From Bugula neritina (Eukaryota > Bryozoa > Gymnolaemata > Cheilostomatida > Bugulidae): a stretch of DNA of 60,000 nt. The notes under the pieces were generated by a model. It did no database searches. It was not told the DNA's origin and saw nothing but the letters and a program-made list of their open reading frames with translations. A program made the translations under genes and the position numbers. The stretch lies in the NCBI GenBank assembly GCA_964035545.1, contig OZ037766.1, positions 7,513,722 to 7,573,721 of the forward strand, read 5' to 3'. Positions 38,901 through 50,900 of the stretch are shown piece by piece (within the stretch, counting starts at the first letter, position 1; each line of letters opens with the position of its first letter).

Positions 38901-41900
38901 GCAACCAGTCATAACGCTCCTGTGCCACTTTAGAAAACAAGTCCATGGCCCACTTTAATAAAAACCCATTCCTCTAGAGGTTCTCACAAGGACAGGTACT
39001 ATAAACCCACATGTCGGGTTTTTTATAGTACCAAGTTGTCCAATTTAGTCTTAAGAACTTATAGCAAGTGCACAAATAAATTATTAAACCATAATGGTTT
39101 ACAACGCATTTGTGGGGATGTAGGTTGAAATTCTTGTGAGAACCTAAATTCTTTCGCAATATTTCTGGCATAGAACACAGATTTTTCCCAATCTCTCCAT
39201 TAAAATGCATCTAGCTAGAAAACCCCAAGGTGTTGGACTAAGAATGAGCAAAAGTATGACCATGAAAGTAAATATAATTTTAAGTGTTGAAACTTTGGCT
39301 GCTCACTAAAATTTTTAAAATGATACATTTGACAAATCCTAGAACAAAACATCAAACTCGCATGACAAACGTAAAAGTGCTCTATTTTTTGCATGAATTG
39401 CAAACTTCTGCAATCTCTCCTGCTTATAGGATATTAGTACAGTATGTAGTATATTATATTATATTATCGAATATTACTAACACAGTAGTAGTATATTATG
39501 TGGTTTTGCATCAAGCTGGTTGTGCTGGTACAGCATTCTGCAGCTAGTGTACACTGGTAAGGTGGTAAAGTTTAAACTTTTTCCAAACTAAGCTTTTCGA
39601 AATTTTTTATGTTATAGCAAAAAGAAAAGTTTCTCATGAAATGTCAGACCCCTGCTTAAGTCATATTATAAATATATATAGTTATAAAATGATCTTCAAA
39701 ATTTGAAAGCCTCTTATTGGGAGAACAACTTCTTATCTATTGAATGCATTGTTATTGTCCACTCTTTACAACAATCTATATAAATTTTGAATTTCTATTT
39801 GTTTGTATATTTTATCAGCCGAGTTTATTGGCTCATTGAAACTGCCAGCCCTAGACTTTACCAACTGGTGTAACATAATTGTGGCTAAATATGGAGATCT
39901 GTATTGGTCAGAGGAGCTGCTGGTCTCCCTCTACGAAGTCATACATGGACAGAAACCGGATATTGATAGGTCCGTAGGGTTGTCATCACAGTCTTCTGTC
40001 TGCATGCTCTGTCTTAGCACTAGCATTAGCTTGTTATCACTTTTGCCAAGTTCATTTTTTGCAATTATAAGATTTTTAAGTATACTAATACTTTATTTTA
40101 AAAAAAATTCATCCTAAAGTTTGACAATGTTTTCTACGAAAGTAAAACTGAAGGTATACATTAAATGCACAAATGCAATTCTCCAGCATTATTATTTTAG
40201 TGCCATATATGACAATTACATTTATAATTACAAGTATCTCAAAGGACGTAATTTTGTATCATGGGCTTTTTGCATGCACTTTTTGCTCGAAGCATAATGA
40301 CTGCTTACTAGCACTAGTGATTTTTGTATCATACTGCATATAATTAAATTAATGGGCTAATTTGTAAGAAATGGGTTATAAATCCTGTATTTGGAAGCAC
40401 TTGAGTTGCATATCATTGAGTGGTGCATTCACTGTTTAGCACTTGCACGATTGTTATGTAACACAAGAAACATTTGTAGTAAGATACGATAGCACTAAAT
40501 TTAGTTTCTAGCTTATGAAGTTTGGGTATGTATCATGCTCTTACTTAGTAGTTCTCTGGTGGCATAAGTTTGTTACTTTTTATAAGAAATATTACACTTA
40601 GAAATTTGGAATTATTTACTCAACAGGTATGTGTTGTTTACTCTGTTATTCACATCCCTGGTTATATAATTTATTGGGTTTTGCTACCAGACCTCCATCT
40701 GGTGCTCTGAGAGCCAAGTCAGCTAGAGTTCTCAGTGTGGACGAACCGGGAGGTCCCACCGCCACCCAGTCAGTCACACAGTCTGTTTCCCAGAGGTTCT
40801 CCACTTCACCATTCAGGCCTATTCCTTTATCAGAGTCTGGGCTGGTTGTCTCCAGCACTTCTCATACCACCACCACTTCTAAGAAATCTAAGAGGTTTGT
40901 GTGTGTACATTTTACCTTAGCAGAAATTACTGTTTAGTGCATCCAATGCTGACACTTGTACTTCTATACTAAGTGGAGGTGGCCTGTATTTTGTAAAGTT
41001 TTACAGAATATGTGTATGTGGCACTGCACCACAATTCTATTGAAAATTTAGCATAATGTTACAACCCCTATAAGTAAGATTTTGCTAGAAATAATTTTAA
41101 TTAAAAGTGTTGATTTCTGTGAAATGATGACTTTCATAATTTGTGTTCAGGTCAATAGTAAAGCCTAAAGCCATGCTGCCCCAAATTCTATCCGGCGAGG
41201 GGGGCTCTTCAGACGTATCTTCACCTCACAAGACATCCAGTTTATCTCGGCTCAAGAGTGTTTCTGTATCGGTAAGATACTTCTCCTAAAGTAAAGTTAC
41301 AGTGTCATAGTATGGTGCTAAAACATTGCAAGTGTCCTACTACAGTTGCCAGTTATTGTCAAAATCTATCGATATAAAAGATAAAGCTTACCACTCACTA
41401 TACATTAGTTGCTTTATTAATTTGAATAAAAGATCCACCATATTCTAATCAATTGCTGTGTTTCACTATAATTCATGTGTTGTTAGGAATTTACTCCAGA
41501 TTCTATTTCTGAGGTAAATTTATTCTGTTTGATTGATTGATTGATCGATTAATTGAGAGCTAAGCGAGTTTCTAACTTTTCTCAAAATTATCAGCATGTT
41601 TCTCATGTTATATGTACAAAATACAATTGTGTTAAACAATTGTATTGCTAATCCAGTTCCACTTTCTTACTCTATTTGGAAGATATGCCTGAATTTTTGC
41701 AATTTCCATTTTCCTTTTTTCTAATTGTTAACCAATCCTCCATTTGACAAGTTTTATAAAATCAGGGAGTAATAGCGTGAGTAGCCTGTATACTGTATTA
41801 TTTATAAATAGTAATATAAATAGAGACATCACGCTGCCATCTGTAAAGTACTATTGGTTGTTGCAGGACCTGACCAGGCAGCATTCTCTTCCTTCAGCAG

Positions 41901-44900
41901 GTCTCACCAAGTCTAGGAGTCAGACGATGCTCCAGTCGACTGCTGTTGCCCCAGAATCCAAAGATCTTACTCCATTGGTCAAGAGTCTCATTGTACGTTT
42001 GCTGCCTGAACTGGGTCATCCTGTACCATTGCACTGAGTCATCCTGTAATATTATTCTTAGTCATCATTTACCATTGCACTGAGTCATCCTGTACCATTA
42101 TACTGAGTCATCATTTACCATTGCACTGAGTCATCCTGTACCATTATACTGAGTTATACTGTACCATTATACTGAGTCATCCTGTACCATTGTGTTATTT
42201 ATTCTTACTAATACTTATTTGATTGCTCATCTCTTCTTGCTTGCAGTTACCTAATGGTAGTACGAGACAGGTGATGTATATCGAGGGAAAGCAGGCTAAC
42301 CAAATGTTTGATGATATATGGAAAGCTAGTCCGGGTTCTGCCACTTCTGCGTTTGATCATGATTCAGATTCCCATTCTCACAGCTCAGCCAGTGAACTCA
42401 GGGTGAAAGGAAGGCTGCTGACTTATTCGCTGAGTAACTCCGTTATTGGAGACGAGATGGTTGATTCTGCAATTGTAAGTCAGCACGGTTTATTCGCTGC
42501 CGTTATCTTACAGACTTTCTGTTTTCAATTATGTAGTATTTTCATCCTAAAGTTGTATTTTGTTTAGCCTTTAAACTGCCTGTAAATAAAAGTTTCACTT
42601 TTCACAAATATTCACGAATAAATTAACCCATTTAACTGTTAAGAACAACAGCTAAATGAGTTAATATTGCTCTTGGTATTGGCAAGTCATAGCAGCATAT
42701 TGACAGCATACTAATGCTACTCTGCTTTTCACCTGACAACCAGAATGCTATAATTTTTGTGACCTGATATGTTGCACTCTCTGGTAATGGTGCAACAGGG
42801 TCCCTGTGAGCTCAATTAAGTTGCCATCAAGGTCTTTCACTTGACAAAAAAGTTTGCAGATTATTGATCTTTTATATGATAAGGAGTGTAACAGCATGAC
42901 TTATATTGATGAACTTACTTATAGCAACGTGTTAATACCAGCAATGCTGACATAGAGATACATATGCTCTATTTTACTGTGTCGGGAGCCAAATGAAAAG
43001 TATTTTTTATCTCTTAGTAAAAATAAAGTTACAAATAGGTTATTTGCCCGCTAGATAAAATAGGTTATAGATAATCTCTCCCTTTGAAGGTTATGAGACA
43101 CCAAGTCTTTTGTTTTAATGATTTTATTGCACTCTGTTGAGTAGTGCCACTGTGTAAATGATAATCAAAACCTATATTGAAATTTTGACTCTGCCGCACA
43201 TATGGGTGATTCCAAGAAAATTATGCCTAAAAATAAAAAAGATTGTGAATTCATCAAAATATTTTATTCAAAGTATTTTTATGTGCCGATTTCAAATATG
43301 CATTGGCAAAAAGGCTGATAATGGGTCCTAGTAACAATAAAACACAACACCGTGAACAAAATAGTTCAGCACTTGTCTACTGTTGTGTTTTATTCTGATC
43401 AAATTTGGTCTCTGGGTCTCTGCATGTCTTTATATCACTTCGTTACCATCATATCTATATTATATATTTTATTTCTCTTCCATCAAACTTCAATTTTTGT
43501 TCATTATTAGCTTTTAATTTCTTCTTCATTTTTAAAACAAGGATTTTGGTTCCTCTATCTCTGGTATTGCTCAGAGTGCTAATGTTTTAGTGATTCCGTT
43601 TATTAAAGGGTTCTAAGTTGTCATCAGAGTATGATTCAGAAAATGGTCAGTTGACTCACCTACAGAACTCCAGTAGCTCCGCCTCTGTTGCAATCTGCTC
43701 CACCTATGTGTACGCCTCCTACATGGTAGATAACAGAGATGCCGTATCTGTTCTGGCTGACAAAACTGTAAGTATTGCTGTCAGAACTTGTTCCTCGAAT
43801 ACAACTATAGTAGGTGCTCAGCATAAATACACTTAAGTAAGGATTTGTATACTATTTCTGAATATAGCAATACGTTTAGCCACTAAAATCATTTGCCAAT
43901 AAAAGTTTTCTTCAAATTTTTAATGACATGCAAGTTTGAATGTCTACATTTCAACAATGTATGAATTTTAGGCTCGTAGTGTGTTTGTATCTGGATACGT
44001 AAGTATGAGTAATATGGTGTAACGTCTTCTAATGGTATTATAGTGGTTCTAACTAGTAGTTCAGACATATTATACATGACATTTACAATCGTATACTCTG
44101 TCTGAATGTAGTTTCTCTAAACGCACATAGCTCCACACTGTTTCAACATATAACCTTAGCTATGTTTGTTACTATCTCACCACACTCTTCTAGCTATACG
44201 CCTCTACCTCACTACACTTTACCAACCATACAGCCTTCTTACCTTATAATATGCACTTTATTAAATGTGCATTTCAGTTTTGAATTTAAATCTATATGAC
44301 ATGATTATATTTTGTTTTCCATTTTTATTCATGAACCGCTGAAAATTGTGTTGATAGTGTAACTAATAGATGATATTTTTAGGGTTTACACTAACAAATA
44401 ATTTATGCAAGTCTCCAAATCCAATACTATTATTATGTTTTATTATATTCAATATTTCTTGCACATTCATATACGTGGTAAATTTTGTAGGAAAACAAGT
44501 CAGTTGATGGAATTAAGAAAAAAATTGCTGACTTAAGTCAGCAAATTGGGGTGAATGTGAAACGCCGTAACAAAGCATGTAAATATGTGAAGAAGATACA
44601 TGAGTCTTCTCAAGGGAAAGGTGAATATTTTAAGATATTTATTTTACGTATATATCAGCTGCTACTACTATTACTGCTACCACCACCACCACCACCACCA
44701 CTACCACCACCACCACCACCATCACCATCACCACCTCCACCACCTCCACCACCTCCACCACCTCCACCATTGCAGTTACTACTACTATTACTATCATTGC
44801 TACTACTGCTACTACTACTAATAATACTGCTACTACTGATACTACAACTGCTACTACTAACACTTTTAAAGAGTTGAGACTGCTCTGATTGTAGGCTCTG

Positions 44901-47900
44901 GAGACTACAAGGCCATGTTGAACCAAATACAAGTCGACTATAAAGATGCTGTCACTGAACTGGACTACTTGTGTCATGCTAAACTGCAGCTAGAAATCCT
45001 ATTGGCTGGCCAGGCATCTATTGACGTATCATGTCTGTTCTCTTTCACTAAACCTAGCAGACCACTTCTAGTTATTGAAACCAAAGAAAATCCTCGCCTT
45101 CAATTTCAGACAAAAATAGACAGCAGGAGTAGCAAAGAGGTTGAAGTGTTGTATGCTGGTGAACCCTACGGCCTTCTCTCATATCTCTATGCTAAGTATG
45201 TCTACTAGACAGAAAGTTAATGTGTATTTACACATGTGATGAACTCTTATATGTTGCTTTCGATTTTATTCATTGATAACACTTTTTGTTTTGTTTTCTT
45301 TTTGTAACTTTATAGTAAACCAAGCTTTAGTCAAAAACTTTTTTTTAAAACCATGCAGTATTTTCATTTGCCCAATATTGGTTTTTCTCAAGAGAAATGT
45401 TGGAGTTTCTTTTTCGCTCAGTTTGATCATAGATTGGTGAATAGAGTTAATTTTGATGCCAGATTGAAATAGGTGTTGTGTTTTACAAAACTAATTCTTG
45501 GATGAATATGAAGCACAGGCATAGTACCTATTCTATTTGCCGATTCCATAACCTCTATACCAGTAGATTCTGAAGTTGTTAATGATGAAAATAATAATTC
45601 AGGTTGCTAACATTATGCAGTGGCGTACATAGTAGCCATTAGTATACTCTAGCGTAGTCACTGATGCATGTTGCCATATGTTGCAGAGGGTCACTTGAAG
45701 ATGGATATATTCTAGACTTTTTCCATTCCTACAGATACTTCCTTTCTGCTAAAGACATCATGGCTTTTATCACTGAGAAATACAATGCAGCAAAAGAGTA
45801 TGCTATTATAGAGTTAATATATTACAGATTTATGTGAAGTGTTGAAGTATAATTGTAGAAATTATTTCCCTCTTTAGCTTTCTAGTTTTTAGTTTCAAAA
45901 ATATATTGTGCATATTTCTTGTATACGAAGTTAGCAAATAGAAAATAATATAATACATTTATTCTATTTTTTTTATCTATCTGTGTTGATGTTTGTTTTC
46001 TTTATCAACTATTAACCTTTGATAAAGTGTTTAAACTATGTGGTGAAATATATTGAAGATTCCAGATATCAATTCTATCATTTGATTATAATGTAATTTT
46101 AATACTCTTCTGTTTATAAGGTTGAAGCCTTGCCCTATACGGGAGAAGGTTATGAAAAGATCTCTGGATTTGCTGACATTTTGGGTGACATCATACTACA
46201 GTGCTGACTTTATTCTTTCTCCAACTGTAGTTGTGGCATTGGTAAACTTCCTACAAGATGAGGTTTGTTGATGCTACACTAACTCTTTGTCTATATTACT
46301 ATTGTAAAAAGTTAGTTGCATAGGCTGGAGTTGAACTCAATTTTTATTCGGTTTTTATACAAGTTTAAAAAAGTTATGTTTCCTATTTATTAAATGCTGG
46401 AATAGAAATTTGTATAATGTTATTAAAAGTCATAAAGGAGTAAGTTCAGGAACCATTTATACCTACTAAAAGAGTTTTAATCAAGTGTTTGCATAAAATT
46501 AGCATAGGTCTTTAGATTTGAAGAAAATTTATAAAATTTAGAGATTTTTTAGTTTTCTATTTTTTGTAATGTATATTCGTAAATTAAGTTTTAAATCGAG
46601 GTTTAAAACTAATTTTGTCAAGAATATTGAATAAAATTATCAGCTGAAGCTAATAGAGTACGAAATCTTTAACAAGTAGAATAAAAATTCTGTATCTCAT
46701 ATTTAAATTCAGTAGAGCTGATTTAACTGTAGATTGTGAATGTTACATGCAATGCAAACATGCTGTTACATGTGCATACATGTTGACATGTTACACATGT
46801 ATTTGCAGGTGCTGAGTGAGCATCAAACCGAATGTGAACCCCTTCTTAGACTCTTGGATGAATATGAGAATGATAAAGGGAAAAACTCTGTGTTTATTAA
46901 CCCACTGCCAGTCAATGATTCCCTGCCACATCAAGATGAAGAACTCAACCAACTGAGCAAAAAGGTACCATAAATGTTTTGAGATGTTCATAATTTTTGA
47001 AATATGCCCTCATCTTTGATAAAGATAGTGTATGTCTTTAACACTTGTACTAGGTAGCTGAAACGATGTCCAGTAAAAATGGCACCGGTAAAAAAGGTCC
47101 AGGTAATAATGGCACAAATGGCAAAGTGGTTAAAAATGGCAAATTTTTAATATTAGGGTTTAAGGTGGGATTGGATGTTTGGGATGGCGATTTAGGTTTG
47201 GGAATGGGGGTTTGAGTTTGGGGTTGGGTTTAAGGGTTGTGAGTTTGAGTTTGGGAAAATTCAACATCAGTGTGCGATTTTCTTCCACTTTTCCATTTGT
47301 GCCCTTATTACCAGTGCCATGTTTACCTAAAATTAGCTGAAACATATACAAACACAAAAGCTTGATAAAGCAACAGACACAAACTCATCAGCAGAATATT
47401 TAAAGTATAGCTACAGTGTATGCTTAATACAGCAATTCTTGTGTTTCTTATACCAGTATCCATTCACTCGACTAGTGACTGGAGATAAACTCATAACAGG
47501 TGTCTACACTGAGGATTTGGTTGGGTATTGCTGCTCGGTGAGGGCTGGTGAGGGGCGTCCCGCCTTTACCCATATTAAAACAATGTCCAGGTGTCTAACA
47601 CTCTTCGTGTGTTGCTATAATGTATCTCTGTGACTTTGGGCTCATCGGATGTAAAGCCTGCTGCCCACTTTAAAATATGTCTCAAACAAATCAAAAGATA
47701 CTGTTATTACCAAATGAAAGTAACATACATTTATTGAAAGAATATTTATTTAAGCATTATACCATGCATTGTCAACCCTACTAGTGGTTAGTTTTTTTAA
47801 CTTCAATAAATTACAATCTAATGAAGTGCTCCATATCTTGACTGTTTTACAATCGGTGGCTGGTTTCAATTTTGAACAAGCATCTCCCCTGTCTGCCCAT

Positions 47901-50900
47901 GTCACAGAGATACCTCTTGCCTTCCCACTGTCCAGTGTGCTGTGGAGTCTTATATACGCATATGATTGTGTAACTGTGGCTAGTTAGGCATCATCAATTT
48001 TTCTTATCTTGTTATTGTGGGTATGCATATATCTAATGCCCCTATATTCGTTTATAATTTATGCAAGTATGTTTTGTCAATTTAAAAAGAAATTTTATTC
48101 TGCAATACACTATAGTGAATAGAGTATAGACAAAATAAAAACAAGCTTCATGTAATATCAAGTAGCAATTATCAGAATTAAAAGAGTTTGGTATTTTTAC
48201 AATATCCCATCTATACTGATGCTGCTTCGAGGTAATTTGAAAGCTGTAGAGTGTGCATGTAATATGCAGGTGTTGTGTACAACCAGTGTAGTGGTTGAAA
48301 GTTGAAAAATCTAAGTTGTTGGAATTGTTACATTGAAGGGTTCTATTAGACGTTCAAATACCTTTCGACGTTCTGACTCTGATGATTGGGCCGTGGATAG
48401 TAAAGTATGTCCAGAGTTGGCCTCATTATTTTGTTTTTGCTAACCATCCAGCCTACAATCAGTGCTAAAAATGTACTTTTATATTTTATTGCACTTCTGT
48501 GTAAAACGCTTGTTGCCACCCATTCATTTGGTTCTTTTCTTCCTAAGTTTTGGCATAATTGCCACTTGCTTGATTTGAAAATAATTGCTGTTTTGCATTG
48601 TAATTTTTGTTGCTATTTTTTATAAAACCGCTTTAGGCTCTATTGGAAACCGTTTTAGCTTCAATTAAAGAAAGGTTACAGATTTCCTTTTGTCAAAAAG
48701 TCTCATAGATGGGCATATATTTTAGTTTTTGTGCACTGCAACTAAAATGTCATAAAAATCTGCCTGTTAGAATTTCTATAAACGAAAAAGAACTATGTTG
48801 TCAATCTGCAAAGCTAGATTACTGAGTACCTAACATGGTATTAGTTTGATTTTTGCTGCTACATCTGAGCATTACACTCATAGCTATTCATTTATTTCAT
48901 TTATTCTTTATCTACATGTATATGTCCTACCAAAATAATTCATAGCTCTTAAAAATGAGCAAATAACTTACCTTTCATTCGTTGCAAACTTACACGTTTG
49001 GCATTCTTACTGTCACTTTTAGTGGAATGCAACTAAAACCATACTAACTATTGGATCTGGTAAAAGCACTGTACAGTATCAGAAGACAGGCTACTCTATA
49101 ATCTCATACGTACCCAAATCCAAGAAACTTGGCAAAGAGAGTATAACTCCCTCTTCTTCATTTTCTTCGGACTCTTTTTCCATAATAGACCATCGAGCAG
49201 GAGATATAGCAGAGCAATTGACTCTCATGGACCAGGTAATGTAACTATGTGATGTACTAGTAACTATGTAATGTACTATTAACTATGTGATGCACTAGTA
49301 ACTATGTGATACACTAGTAGTAACTGTGTGATGTGCTAGTAACTATCATTTCGTAGTTTATACATGTGTGTTATGTGCAAACCATTTTGATATAGCATAA
49401 TATTTTATCGAACACATTTAATTAAAGTGCATGACTGATTAGCAAAATTAATTATTCAACTCGTTAGTAACTGAATTTGAAGACATAATATATCTACTCA
49501 TTTGATATACTTGTAGACTTTATTCCAAAACATACATCCTGTCAACTTTATGAATACGTTGGCTCAAGGAATAGGAGCCTCTTTAGTGGGTAGTAATGCT
49601 GACACTATACCTAATCAAGAGAAGAAGCTGCTGTTTCATAGTGACTATGTGCAGTTGGTTGGAGTGTCCGATATGATTCAACATTCCAGGAGATTAGCTC
49701 ATTGGGTGACCGCAGAGGTTATCAGTGCTGCTAATGTAAAGGTATTGCTATTTATGTTTCTCACAAACTCTGGTTTTTTCAAATGGCATTTCCATAGTAT
49801 TGCTAACAGCAATAGCTTCATTCTTGCTGTTTTAAAAGATATAACTTTTGTTGTGAATTTATAAATTTAAGTAGTTTATACTGCACTTTTTAAACAACCG
49901 TTTGTCATCACAGTTAGTTTCAACTATAGACGTTATGACCTGTTCGTATACAGGCATTTCCTTGAAAAAACACCTGTTTTTACTTGACATCATCACCTGT
50001 TTAAGAAATTTACACATGCGTGTAGAGGTGTCTGGATAAATCGCTTACTTTGGTTGGTTGAGCAATTCAATAATTACATATTTTAAACCATTTTTGAATG
50101 CTACTTGCTTCAAGTAAAACGAAATAGTTTTCATGCAAAACGTTTATTTATTCCTTTTAAATGCATGAATTTTTTCCAACAAGAAGATGTTTGAATACAG
50201 TTTTAATAGCTTTGCTTTCTCCAGAAACTGTGGACAAATTTTTATGATTGAATATTTTATGTTATTTAGACTCAGGTAGCTGTTGTTAGCAAGTTCCTGC
50301 ATATTGCCAAAATATGCAAAGACCTAAGAAATTTTGCAACTTCTATGGCCATCAAAGATGGTTTGGATCATCCACTCATAAGATATATACCAGTAAGTCC
50401 TTGCAATCTTTATTATGATTATGGTGCGTCACTGGCCCATTTTCAAAGTTTTCAATTATTTTGTCTGTCTAATAATGAATAATGCTTTACTTACAATACA
50501 ATTGTTATGTAATGGGTGTAATGTGTATGTTATGTGTTCCATCTATTTACTCATGTATGTCATATGCACTGTACAATCAGCTTGTTATGTAATGCTGTGA
50601 TTCTATTATGTAATTTATTTAGACACTTTTTAAAGTTGGAGAAGTTCTTGTAAAATAAAGACAACTGTTTAACAACAATAAGCATGCCAGGTTTTTAATG
50701 GTCACCTTTCACCGCTGTGGTCCTGTTCTGTTCTATAAATTTAAAATCATTGGGTGAGGTGGGTGAAAAAAAGAGTATTTGCCCCAAATTCTGATAGTAA
50801 ATTGCATTGTAAGAAGTTCTCCAATAGAATATAACTCTTTTTAGAAAACAAATTCTATAGTACTAAAGACTAAGTAATACCAGCTAAGTACAACAAATTG

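Noticed and set aside
47457-47519. 63-base exon of KNDC1
   Set aside because: Phase fits and the acceptor is acceptable, but the donor (gttggg) is weak and exons on either side join in phase without it; listed only as doubtful.
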